A stretch of 64,000 bases of DNA from Ctenosaura bakeri (taxonomy: Eukaryota; Chordata; Lepidosauria; Squamata; Iguanidae), in NCBI GenBank assembly GCA_948474755.1, contig CAOLHI010000392.1, positions 62,001-126,000 on the forward strand, given 5' to 3'. Shown here piece after piece: positions 26,108 to 37,098 of the stretch (the stretch's first letter is position 1; each line of letters starts with the position of its first letter). The notes below the pieces were generated by a model. The model had not been told where the DNA came from and did not search any database. It saw only the letters and a list, made by a program, of their open reading frames with translations. The position numbers and the translations under genes are program-made.

Positions 26108-27110
26108 CTAATACAATCCCCTCCACCTATGACCCAGTTGCACTCTAAGGGGAATCTCTATTCCCACATTTTCTCCCTTGTTGTACTCAGAGCTTTCCCT
26201 AATCTACTAACTCTCCCTTATATGTCTCCTTGATCCACCCAAAATGGCCTCATGCTTTGGCTTGAAAGGGAACAAACAGCCTTATGGTTCTGTGAAGTGT
26301 GCACCTCATCCTATGCCATCCTATGATGGGGCTCTGGGAAGAACAAAAATACTCCTTGTTTTTCTGTTGTGGGCTGCACATGGAATAAAAGTGAAAAGCC
26401 TCTGTAAAATGGGCTAGGTAGATGGTGGTATCATATCACTTGCCCTGTGTTGGCATCCAGTCCAAAGACATAGCCAGGGCTGTTGTTTGGGCCATACACG
26501 TTGAACTACTGTTTCTTCGGGATTTTATCCCATTTCCTCCACTTTTCCTGAGTTCTGAGGTCTACAGGTACAATGTGACTTCCAGGTGATTCCTAGAACG
26601 GTGGTTCTTGCCTTTGGTGATCCTGTGGACAGATGCAGGTCTGTTGCTCTTGAGCATATGTGTGGGCCTTTAGGGCTGTTGTTGGTCCTTTAGCTGTCTC
26701 ACAGCTTGCATCTCTCTTTTCTCTCTCCCTTGCCTTTTCAGTCAGCGTCCTTCAGCTGCAGTTCCACTTCCAGCCTGGAGGGGCGCACAATCGCCTCTCA
26801 GAAGTGCCCCCTTATTTTCTCCCTTCCAGCTCAGAGGTGCACCATCACCTCTCCTCCCAGCTTACTCGTAGGGGTGCTCTGTCACCTCCTCCATCCAGCT
26901 GAGGCTGCGCTTAGGGAGCCATTCCAATCTCCACCTTATCGGGGACTGGTGAGGGGGCACTCCTTTGCTGCTTGGACTGCCTTTCATCTTGGACTCTGCC
27001 CTTTCCTGTATTCTTCATGCTTTTGCTGCCAACTTTCCTTTTCCAGAATGTCACAACTCCAAGCCCTTGCCCTTCTCTGTCTGTGGGATGAGGAACAAAA
27101 CTTTTCCTCT
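26108..27110 (-). other. ERV interior, unassigned
   Basis: This is where most of pol should be. I find neither RT nor integrase core motifs in any minus frame. On the + strand it is pyrimidine-rich, so the sense strand is purine-rich. It may be non-viral filler. Confidence 0.5.
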
Positions 27111-27370
27111 TAACTGCTGGCCACTGACAGTATTCTACTTCCATTAGTCCCTGCATCTGTCAGTTGGACCATCTTTTCTGCTTTCCTCTTCCACACACGT
27201 CCACATCCTTCTCTGATTCTCTTCAGGCTCTCTTGCCTATATCTCTCCTGCCCCCACTGGGCACATTGGCTCTCAGAGACCCTCATCCTCTTCTGGGGTC
27301 TCTTATCTCTTCTGACCTCTGCTCCATCATTCGTTAATCTTCTTTCTTTCTCCGCTTGACAGCCAGTCAT
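27111..27370 (-). pseudogene. ERV possible gag nucleocapsid remnant
   Basis: A basic, Arg/Lys/Gln-rich 86-residue frame contains 'SQCAQWGQERYRQES'. The spacing echoes a retroviral CX2CX4HX4C zinc knuckle, with the second Cys, the His and the last Cys replaced. Position between leader and integrase remnant fits. This is suggestive only. Confidence 0.35.
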
Positions 27371-27574
27371 AAATCTTGCTTCATAGAGCCTTACAATCGC
27401 AGGCCCTCTAAACCTTCCTTAATTGTTCTGTGGAATCCTGTATCCTGAAGCCTTTTCAAAGACTTCCTGAAGAGATTCCTCTGCTGCATCATATGAGAGG
27501 TTGCTAACAATAGGAGTCCCTTCAGATTCCTAGAACCTCCTCCAAACACTCAGATAGCCTTGGGTTTTTACAAC

Positions 27575-27693
27575 AGCCCACAGCTCCCAGTATTTCCAGG
27601 CGGTCTCCCATCCAAGTACTAACCAGGCCCGACCCTGCTTAGCTTCCGAGATCAGACGAGATCGGGCGTGTTCAGGGTGGTATGGCCGTAGGC
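27575..27693 (-). rRNA. 5S rRNA sequence inside the ERV
   Basis: The minus strand reads gcctacggccataccaccct at its 5' end, then cgcccgatctcgtctgat, agctaagcagggtcgggcc and tacttggatgggagaccgcc. This is essentially the vertebrate 5S rRNA over about 100 nt. Box A, the intermediate element and box C of the internal promoter all look intact. The last 20 or so nt differ at several bases from the usual 3' end, and no T-run terminator follows. It therefore looks like an inserted 5S copy rather than an array gene. It has the same orientation as the retrovirus. Confidence 0.9.
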
Positions 27694-30572
27694 AGCTAAG
27701 CCTCTCTTTTTCAGCTCCCTTCGGTTTCATGCAGCTTTTTCCTACTATGTTAGATGGCACCTCCTACTGGCCACCGTTCTGCAGCATCCCCTCCCTCTCC
27801 TCTCAGGTAGGAAAGGGCAGCCAGGGATTGTGGTTTCCTGTAATTCTCCACTCACAACTTTAAACCGCAGAGTCTGACACTGGGAAGAATTCCTAGTGTA
27901 TTCAGATCCCATCAGGGGTCCATCAAAGACACTCTCCCCCCTGTCCATGCCTGTGGGGAGTTCTCTCCTGGATGATCCGCTCTACCTGCTAAATAATTTG
28001 GCTCCTTCCTTCAGTAGTGATTGGCAATCTTGCCAGTTAGGCATGTGCATTGCCATGATGCTAGAACACAGTTCTACTATCTTTCAATTCAACAGATCAG
28101 ACGTGGTGAAGGACACATATGCATAAGCCTAAACAGGTATGTACCTGTACCATGGCTTCTGGTTCTGCTGCTTAGAATCCTCAGGCAGCCTCTCTGGTGG
28201 GGTCTGCCGCTACTCCCATCCTCCCCCTCCTTCTCATTGCAAGCTGGGGGTGGGGAAGAACTGCTGCCGCCATTCCTACTTTTTTCTCTTCCATGCAAAA
28301 GCAGGCGGGTCTTTCATGCAAACGCTGATTCTTTTGCTCTTCCCCCTCTCTGTCTGTCTCCTCAGGAGAGAGGCAGTTTCCTGTTGGTGTGTTTAATTCC
28401 CCCGGGGGGGGGCACCCAATATTTTACTTCTCTTGTTACTACAATTCCCATGTGCCCCAAAGTTCGTATGCTAAATGCTTTTTTTTTTAAACTTATTGTC
28501 AAATAGAGATTTGCAGCCCCTTTTTTTTTCTTTTTCTCTTTTTAACTAAGTTGTTGACGTAATAATGCCAGAATTGCAAATTCACGCTCCTCATTCCCTC
28601 TGTCTCAAGAGGGGGAGGGTTGCATTCAGCCCGATGGCCACAAGGAGTGAGAGAAAAAAGCCATGTCTTTTGGAGAAGCAGCCTTCCCTGTGCTAAAGCT
28701 GCATTGTAATCTTGTTTTCTCTCTTTGATGTAGAAATGTATCAAAAAGGTAGACACAACTGCTGCCACACTAGAAAGAATAGTTCATTGTTCATTGTAAG
28801 GGAAAAACGAAACTAACACCTCTTGTATGACATGTTTGTCTATACGGGCTCTCAAGGTGGGGTTTTTGCTTTGTTTTTGTTGTTTTTCCCTTCTTCTCCA
28901 GATGCAGCTTTTCTCTGTGCTTAGAGAAAACATTGGGACTCTGTATTGTTTAGAAATGTTGCAAAAAGTACTGGAGGAGAAGTTTCCAAAGTTCTCTTTT
29001 TTTTTTTTCCTATTCTTTTCCTTCTATGTGAGCCCAAGGGGGGGAGATTCTTGATGGCTGAAGAGTTTAAAACATGAAACAGGCAGCTGTCACCAGAGTC
29101 TTCAGCAATGTTTTCCAAAACTTTGCCATCCTGTATTCATTTACCTGAAAGCCTGCTTTTTTGTTATTATTTTTCCTCTACCTCTGATGTGTGTTGAAGG
29201 TTGCTTCCGGTTATTTAGAAATCAGACCCTGCTTCTATGACATCCTCACTCAGCCTGCCAGGCTGAAAATGAGTTATTGAAACTACTTCATAGCTTTCCC
29301 TATGTACACACTGACAGAATTCTTAAGCATTTGGCTAAAGAACCTTCCATTCTCCAAAAACCAGCAACTATGGAGTTAACATCTAAAGGAGAAGGGAGGG
29401 GCTACAGGGAGGGGAAAGGGAGGCAGGCAAAGGAATGCTGCTCTTCTCAACCCCCTTCCTGCTCCCAAAACTTGAGCTAAGTAACATCGAGGTAAGAAAA
29501 AGTCTCCTATATTCAACTCCTTTTTCAAAAGCTTGCTGCTTCCTTTTTTTTTTTTTCTCCTGAAAGTCCTTTGACTTTTGAAGTGCCAGTCCATGGGATA
29601 CTCCCTCTGCCTCTTGCAGAGTGATTTTCTTTCCAGTTGATTGAATCACCGACCTGTGCATTTGGAGAAAACAATGAAACCCTATTGTTTCCTCACTATT
29701 TCTCATTAACACCTAGGACTTGCTTCATCATTTCCATACTGACTTAATTTCTGCTATTTCCAAGCCTCTGGCTAAATAAACTTCTAGCCTAAAAACAGCC
29801 AGCAACCATATGGTTAAATCTGAGAGCCTGAGGAGGAGGGGCTGTGGGGAGATGGCTTCAAGCACCGAAAGATAATCAGAGAGAGGAATAAACCATTTTC
29901 CTTTCCTGGAATTTTTCCTACACATATTAAAGTACAAATGGCACAGAAATAGTAAAGTTTCCACTTAACCCTTTCATGAAGTTTTCAACATGCATTGAAG
30001 CAGTGTCTGTCAACTGCCACCCTCCACCCAGATTTCTTCCCAAACGACAACACACAGTAGGGGTGGGGGTGAGCTGAGGGTAGGCGGTCCCAACAGCTCG
30101 AAACAATGAGGTAGACACCTTTCAGACTCGCTGACTTACGCAGCCGGAGTTCAACGGTCTGCAGTAGAAATGCAACGATACACGCATACGCGCTTTCAGA
30201 CAACAAACACAGCCTCCCACCACCGTTTACCAGACTTGAAGAGACGTCTCTTTACCAAAGTCTTCGCGGCTTCACTCACGGCCCCACTAGCCATGAGTTA
30301 CTAGGGCGAGACTTAGAGAGGTGATCAAGCTCTCTCTTTCCCTTGAAATCGCAAGGGAGTCAACTTCACCAATTAGCCGTGGAGGCCTTATGCTTTCTGC
30401 GTGACCAGAGTCCGTTGACTGGAAAACGCTGCTGCCAGGGAAACCACCCCGCTCAAAGCCAAACCTCTTCGACCAAAGCAGTCGAGGGCGCCCTGGGTTT
30501 CGCCAAGAGGGGGGCAGCGACCCTAGCACTCAAGCGTCTGTCAAGGGGGGCTCCAAAGCCCCTTCTCTCAAT
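27694..30572 (-). other. ERV 5' interior and leader, no intact gag
   Basis: About 2.9 kb between the 5S block and the PBS. Many short frames appear on both strands, none with a recognisable matrix or capsid. A 32-codon frame starting at 30294 on the minus strand is the first AUG about 300 nt after the 5' LTR, and could mark an old gag start; the second residue is Ala, not Gly. There are homopolymer T and A runs at 28478-28530 and 28998-29010. Confidence 0.5.
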
Positions 30573-30590
30573 TTCCCGGCCAATGCACCA
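30573..30590 (-). promoter_or_regulatory. ERV primer binding site, tRNA-Gly type
   Basis: On + it reads ttcccggccaatgcacca, the last 18 nt of vertebrate tRNA-Gly(GCC) including CCA. On the ERV sense strand it is therefore complementary to tRNA-Gly, and it lies four bases (TTTT) after the 5' LTR, as a PBS should. Confidence 0.93.
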
Positions 30591-30594
30591 AAAA

Positions 30595-31031
30595 TGTAGT
30601 GGCAAGGAAATGATGAAGACCTTCAGGTTGTTCCATCACAGAAAGCTTTATTTTCCAAACCATTTATTTACTGCGCAGGGCAAGCAGCGGAAATACAATG
30701 TCCAAAACTGCCCGCCCCGATTGATTAAAACACTTAGTTTTTATACCTTTGGTCAACAACGTCAGCAATCAATCACATTTCTAGTCTACGTCAGCCATTA
30801 CATTTGGAGCTTAATACCACCCCCAAAACAAGGGAACAAAGACCCCAGTCACCAGATAATACAAAGCAGAGGCAGAGAGAGTATGCCTGACTCCCTTTTT
30901 ACTTCCCAGGCACCTAAGCATAGCATTACAAGGCCAATCATATTTTTAAACTGAGATAAGGCAGGGACATCTGCTGTCCAATTCACTTATTTTCCTACTC
31001 ATGCAATACTTCTCTGAATTTAACTCCTTCA
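30595..31031 (-). repeat. ERV 5' LTR (437 bp)
   Basis: I found no difference from the 3' LTR at 24219-24655 when reading both side by side. TATA box at + 30738-30747, poly(A) signal at + 30652-30647. It is followed on + by CATA (31032-31035), matching the left flank. Confidence 0.95.
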
Positions 31032-31155
31032 CATAGATAATTTGTCTTTATTCATGGAAACAAACTGAGTATGTTGATGTATTACTGGAGTATGTACTGA
31101 TAGAATGTTTGGAAAAATAATAAAAAATATAGTGTATTTTTTAAAAAAAAATGCA
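31032..31155 (+). repeat. L1 LINE 3' UTR, right part
   Basis: Resumes the L1 broken at 24218 with an AT-rich 3' UTR: 'aataataaaaaatatagtg' and then an A-run at 31141-31150. It joins the left part when the ERV and one CATA are removed. Confidence 0.7.
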
Positions 31156-31739
31156 AACTAAGATACTGAAGGGGAGGCATAGGTACAGTGATGTAGTTAT
31201 GATCTATCTCCGAAGCCAGCCACACTGGCCAAAGGAGTTTTCTGGTACTGGTGAGCATGGTGCTGAAAGATGACTTGTCCAGCCCTCTTCTGTAAGTGAG
31301 ACACAATGCAAAGAGCAGAAGCAGGGACCCCTGCAAAATCCTTTCACAACTCTTTGGCACACCACTGATCACTGTTAGGAGGAGCTGGATGTGTCATCCT
31401 TCAGTGCCATGCTCACCTGTGCTGCAGAACTCGGTTGGTTGGTACAGCTGCCTGACTTTTAAGGTGGGTAGGGGACATTTGAGGTTGTGGCAAATGTGCC
31501 AATAGCATAATGTTAACAGCAAAAACTACAAGGTCATAAATCTGACTTATGACATTGTAAATACTGAACAGGCCGCTAGCCAATATAGGTAAACACAAAC
31601 CTCTCCCCAAAAGGTAAATGGAAAATACAATAAGTAACCCAGACTGAGCAATGTTGAATTCAGACTTGGTCATGCTTACAGTAAGCTTTCCCACTTAAAT
31701 CAGTGACACTGGTTAATCAAGAGCAACAGGAAATTTACA
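31156..31739. other. Intergenic, nothing recognised
   Basis: No exon or named repeat. Overlapping short frames on both strands show no family similarity. Confidence 0.5.
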
Positions 31740-32215
31740 TATGTATTTTATATCCTGTTTTTCTTTTGATTGGAACTCAAAGGGCTTACAATATAAGTTA
31801 AAACAATGTGAAGTACAGAAGTTTAAAAAGCATGAAGCTATACATTCAAGTAGAACACTGCTTAGAAAAAAATTAGAACAATTAAAACACTTGGAATATA
31901 CATGATGTAACCAAAAAAAAAAATACACATCACTGTGCAATTGAGTGTGCTCCTGGTCAGCCAAGGCCTGTTTAAACAAGAAGCTCTTTGCCTGCCAGCA
32001 AAATGACAGCAGAGGAGGCAGATTCAACTTCCCTCCAGAGAGAGTTTGAAAGCCTGGGAACAGTTACCAAGAAGGTTCTTTCCCAAGTCCTCAGCAGCTG
32101 ACCCTGGGAGGGTGATAGGGTGGAGAAAAGGCCTTCTCCCAAAGATCGTAAGACTTGGGCAGACATCCAGCCTTTCAGATAGTCTGACCTAAATTGTTAT
32201 ATGTGGTTGAAGTGA
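31740..32215. repeat. Dispersed repeat, LINE-derived family copy 1
   Basis: Contains 'ctctttgcctgccagcaaaa', 'ttccctccagagagagtttg', 'ggccttctcccaaagatcg' and 'catccagcctttcagatag'. A squamate family I remember carries the same phrases. A more decayed copy lies at 58735-59290. I cannot name the clade with confidence. Confidence 0.6.
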
Positions 32216-33514
32216 GAGCACAGGGCTTCAGAGGAAGGCCAGTAGTTCTGATGAGGAGACACTGTGTACTGAAGACAGTTTACAGAGTGTGACCATGCTG
32301 GTTCAAAGCGTGAATCTTTCTTAAAGTGAGGAAGTAAAAACTTATTCCCTGGATCTTGCAGAGATGATGCAGAGGTTTTAGTGAGTGGTGGGAGAACTCT
32401 GTGCCCTGTGAGGAACTAAGCTCATCGGTTTGTGAATACTGTCTGTTATAAAAAAAAAAAATCACACCTAACATGGTTTCATGAATTTGTAAACACCAGG
32501 ATGTCATATATTGAAAAATTAATTGTAACTTGCCTACAAGAGCTTCCTTTCCCAAATGGTTTGAGCTGTGCTGCTTACAGAAGTAAGCTCCAGCATGCAC
32601 TTAAGTGTTTGCAGGATCAAAACTTGCATTTGCAACTTTAATACTACATCGTATCCATTATTCATATTCACATACTTAGGTCATGGACCTCATTCTTTTT
32701 GTAAGGAAGACTAACACAATCATGTATAGAGGTTTTAACAGCAGTTACATTTATGTAGTCTGCAATTCCCATGTATATAGTTCCAGCTGCTGCCTACCCC
32801 AACAACCAGCTGTCGCTTCCTTTGCCAACTGCCAATTAAGTGCCACCCCCTTGTGTTGTCCTGTACTTTGCTTGAATGGACAGAACATTCTGGGTCCATT
32901 TTCCATCTAAGTTCATGTTTATCTAGAACAACCCTTCCCAGATGAGATCTTTATGACTCTAGCATTAAATGAACTTGCCACGATCCTTTCCTATTTTTCT
33001 GTCAGTTCCTTTGACGTAGATGTACCCACAGAGATGTTTTAACACCAGAACAAACACACTGATAGTATGACATTTTTAGTTATACATCTGTGATCAGGTA
33101 CAATCACATCATCCTTATGGAAAGAGCACAGGGAATATCCCCATCTTTGTGGTTTCTCTCCTGTGAGATTTCTCTTAGGCGCTTCATATCCCCACTTCTT
33201 TTTTCTCATTGCACATTTGCAGTGTCTGCTAGAGAACATGAGTGGGAAGATACCCTCTGCCTCCATCTACGGTCTTTATGACTAATTCAGATTCTTCACC
33301 ATTAAGAGGTTTGATGGAAGCAAAGAGGGATCAATGTTTGTATAAAGTGATCAGGGAGACAGGAGTCTAGATAATGGCTGCCCTTTGTTTTCCCCTCTCT
33401 ATATTCCTTTGGTCTATGTACTCAGGCCTTTTGCTTTCTTCTTACCTGCAGCCCACACTTTCTCTTTCTCTCGAGAAGATGGGTAGCCTCTTTGTTTTCC
33501 ACAGGGACATTTAG
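32216..33514. other. Intergenic, nothing recognised
   Basis: Mixed-composition sequence with an A-run at 32450-32461 and no supportable gene or repeat. Confidence 0.5.
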
Positions 33515-33625
33515 AATTCTCAGTCAGAGAGCTCTTTGGCCTCAGTAAGCTACAAACCCCAGAATTCCACAGGATGTTGAAAGTAGAATAATAACACTAT
33601 AATAGCATAGTGTGGAAATACCCTT
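33515..33625. mobile_element. Right half of the 'ccgcactag' palindromic MITE
   Basis: Reads 'tagaattctcagtcagagag', 'cagtaagctacaaacccc', 'agaattccacaggatgttga' and ends 'gtgtggaaatacccttc'. The left arm is missing. Confidence 0.75.
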
Positions 33626-34004
33626 CATCTCAAGGAGTTTGCATGAGACTGCAACCTCAATTGATTATCCACATATGAAAGGCAGCTTTTAGGGGCTCTT
33701 CTAACCAAGTATAGACCAATGCCTTTTGTCTTATCTCCTTTACTATCCTAAGATGGGTTTTATTAGAAAATAAATATACATTTTTATTTTACAAGATCAT
33801 CCAGAGTCATTTCTCCTGTTTCTATCCCAAGCTCATGTTGCACTCACCTTACTGCACTCTGCTTAATAAAGATACTAAATTTTATCACAAAGTTAAAGTA
33901 CACTGTGTACACAAACACATGTATCCAAGGAAAACAGTGCTATGTAATTTTGGGGAAATGGCTGGGGAGGCTGCACCTAAGACCAGAGATACAGTCATTG
34001 AAGC

Positions 34005-34125
34005 ATAGCATTGGAAGGGTCCACAAGGACCATCTAGTCCAAAGCCTGCCATCCTGCAATATACAGCTAAAGCACTCCTGAGAGATGGCCATCCAATCTC
34101 TGTTTTAAAAACTCCAAAGGAGAAT
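34005..34125 (-). repeat. CR1 LINE, extreme 3' end
   Basis: On + it reads 'gcattggaagggtccacaag', 'gaccatctagtccaaagcc', then 'gatggccatccaatctctg' and 'taaaaactccaaaggagaa'. This is the reversed CR1 3' terminus. Confidence 0.85.
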
Positions 34126-34189
34126 CAAACTGATATTTAAAGATTAAGATGATAGACACATGGGATTCCAAACATAGTAGTGGGATCAA

Positions 34190-35574
34190 CATTTTGGCTG
34201 TAATAATTTATGCCTCAACTGAAAATAAAGCAACTTTTTATGAGAAATTATTGGAGAAATTGTTGAATTATTCCTATGGGTTTGATGCTGTTATGAGACT
34301 GCAGTGAAGTCTTCTACCCACAAAGTGATACTTTCAGAGAAAGATTCAACAAACAAAGATTTTTTTTTTAAAAAAAAAAAAAGTTGGATAACTTAGATTT
34401 GGTGGATGCATGGAGATTTAGATATGGCAGTGCCAAGGACCATACTTTCATTTTGGAGAGACACAAATCATTTTCAAGAATTGGCATGTTTTGGGTCTAA
34501 AAACATTGGATAATGATATAAAGAAAATTTACACTTTGCTCAGAATTTTCTCAGATCATAATCTTGTAACTTTAATATTGAAAGGAAAAAAATGGAGAGG
34601 CTGGTGGAAGCTTAATGGCTCACTACTTCAAGAAGTAAAAGAGTGCAAAAAAAGGGGGGTTATAGACAATCTAGAAAAGGGAGTGGATATTGGAATAATA
34701 TGGGATGCCAATAAGACATTTGTGAGAGGTTATATAATCCAACAAAATGTTGAAATCAAAAGGAGATGCTTGGAAAAATCAAAAGACATTTTAGCAGAGA
34801 TTAAAAGTAAAGAAAAAGAGTTGAAGAACTTCCTTATGTATAAGGCATTAATTAACCAGATTAAGATTTTAAGAGACAAACATCAATGATGACGGTGGGT
34901 GAAACTGAGAAAAACACTATTTTTTACAAAGGAGAAAGATTCTGAATTCTCCATTGAACTAGGAACATGGTTGGCATATAAACTGATAAATGACAGAGAG
35001 AACAAACTTAAAGATACAAAGAGGAAAATATATTATATCTGATGGATCTAATATTAGAAAAAAGTTTAATCAATATTACACAAAGCTGTAACAAAGAACA
35101 GCAAATAGAGAAGATTGGAGAATATTTGAATAAACAAACTTCACCTGAGATTTCGGTCTCCCCAAAACAAATGATGAATGCACTGATAACAATAAATGAA
35201 ATTGGGGAAGCTATTCAGAAAATTAAGCTGGGCAATGCTCCAAGACCAAATGGCTTATCACCAACTTACTATAAAAAAATTGAGGAACAGTTATATTTAC
35301 CTCTACAAAAATTAATGAATTCAGTTTAAATCAAAAAGAATTCCAGAATCCTGGAGAAAAGTGACAATGGTTTTAAATTTTGAAAGAGGGACAGGACTTG
35401 GCTATGACAAAGAATTATAAACTATTTCTTTGTTGAATAACAAATATAATATTTTTACAACAATTTCAGTTGAAAGACTGAAAAAAAGATTTTGCAAAGC
35501 TTTGTAAGGCTAATTTTGCAAAATTATACATAAAGACCAAGTTGGGTTCTTGTCCAAAAGATAACTACAGGGTA
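34190..35574 (+). repeat. L1 LINE ORF2: endonuclease end and RT start, broken
   Basis: Decayed endonuclease C-terminus ('IYASTENKATFYEKLLEK', 'FSDHNLVTL'), the linker ('IIWDANKTFVRGYII') and the RT entry ('IGEAIQKIKLGNAPRPNGLS', equivalent to the usual 'SPGPDGF'). Frameshifts and stops are present. The 5' end is missing. A CR1 interrupts it at the 'HKDQVGFL' block. Confidence 0.88.
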
Positions 35575-37098
35575 ATAGAAGATGTGGGCCAGATGAATTA
35601 CATCCAAGGATATTAAAAGAACTGGTGGAAGTTATTTCTGAACCACTTGCAATAATCTTTCAGAACTCTTGGAGAACAGGAAAAGCCCCAGTGGACTGGA
35701 GGAGGGCAAATGTCATCCCCATCTTCAAGAAGGGGAAAAAAGAGGACCCAAATAATTACTGCCCAGTCAGTCTGACATCAATACCAGGAAAGATCCTAGC
35801 GCAGATCATTAAGCAGTCAGTTTGTAATTACTTAGAAAGCAATGCCGTAATCACTAAAAATCAACATGGATTTCTTAGAAATAAGTCATGCCAGACTAAT
35901 CTTATCTCTTTTTATGATAGGGGTACAAGCCTGATAGATGAAGGGAATGCTGTTGATGTGGCATATCTTGATTTCAGTAAGGCCTTTGACAAAGTTCCCC
36001 ATGACATTCTTGCAAAGAAGCTAGTAAAATGCAAGCTGGACAGGGCTACTGGTGGATTAGTAATTGGTTGACCAACTGAACCCAAAGGGCTGCTTTTCAT
36101 CCTGGAGAGAAATGACTAGTGGGGTGCTGCAAGTTCTGTCCTGGGCCCAGTGCTTTTCAACATTTTCATCAATGACTTGGATGAAGGAGTAGAGGGCATG
36201 TTGATCAAATTCACAGAAGACACCAAATTGGGAGGGGTTGGTAATACCCCAGAGGACAGGATCACATTTCAAAATGACCTTGACAGATTGGAGAGCTGGG
36301 CCAAAGCTAACAAAATGAATTTCAACAGAGAGAAATGTAAGGTCCTACACTTAGACAGAAAAAATGGAATGCACAAATATAGGATGGCGGGTTCGTGGCT
36401 AGATAGCAGTACATGTGAAAGGGATCTAGGCATCTTGGTAGATCACAAGCTGAACATGAGTCAGCAGTGTAATGTGGCAGCCAAGAAAGCCAACGCGATT
36501 CTTGATTGCATCAATAGGAGTATGGTGTCCAGATCGAGGGAGGTAATGGTACCACTCTATTCTGCATTGGTTAGGCCTCATTTGGAATACTGTGTACAGT
36601 TCTGGGCACCTCAGTTCAAGAAGGATATCGACAAGCTGGAACATGTCCAAAGGAGGGCAACCAAAATGGTAAAGGGTCTAGAAGCCATGCCCTATGAAGA
36701 ACGGCTTAGAGAGCTGACTACGTTTAGTCTGCAGAAGAGAAGGTTAAGAGCGGACATGATAGCCATACTTAAATATTTGAAGGGATGTCATGTCAAGGAG
36801 GAAGCAGGCTTATTTTCTGCTGCTCCAGAGACTAGGACAAGGAGCAACGGATTTAAGCTGCAGGAAAGGAGATTCCACTTGAACCTCAGGAAGACCTTCC
36901 TGATGGTCAGAGCTGTCCGGCTGTGGAATATGCTGCCTCGGAGTGTGGTAGAGTCTCCTTCTTTAGAGGTTTTTAAGCAGAGACTGGATGGCCATCTGTT
37001 GGGAATACTTTTATGTGTGTTCCTGCATGGCAGGGGGTTGGACTGGATGGCCCCTTTGATCTCTTCCAACTCTATGATTCTATGATTCTATGATTCTA
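35575..37098 (+). repeat. CR1 LINE nested in L1
   Basis: A 5'-truncated CR1 covers most of the RT ('WRRANVIPIFKKGKKEDPNN', 'AYLDFSKAFDKVPHDIL', then 'LFNIFINDLDEG') to the C-terminus and the tail (attctatg)n at 37077-37098. A frame break lies near 36070. The catalytic Asp pair block 'FADD' reads 'FTED' at about 36209, so this copy could not be active even without the break. Confidence 0.95.

Larger units (their letters stand above)
24219..31031 (-). mobile_element. Defective endogenous retrovirus, LTR to LTR
   Basis: A provirus-like insertion of 6.8 kb on the minus strand: 5' LTR 31031-30595, PBS, leader, decayed interior and PPT, then 3' LTR 24655-24219. CATA flanks both ends (24215-24218 and 31032-31035), a 4-bp target duplication as in gammaretroviruses. 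The interior (5.94 kb) has no intact gag, pol or env. Only a possible zinc-knuckle stretch, the integrase C-terminus and env-like pieces can be recognised, all broken. A 5S rRNA sequence sits between the gag-like and 5' regions. The LTRs read as identical, so insertion was recent. Movement therefore most likely used proteins supplied by a relative (inference). The host target was an old L1. Confidence 0.93.

Noticed and set aside
29376..29712. Two overlapping minus-strand ORFs inside the ERV as gag
   Set aside because: No matrix or capsid motifs; Lys-rich runs come from poly(A/T) tracts.
30573..30590. Possible tRNA-Gly gene fragment
   Set aside because: Only the last 18 nt of the tRNA are present. 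Position next to the LTR explains it as a primer binding site.
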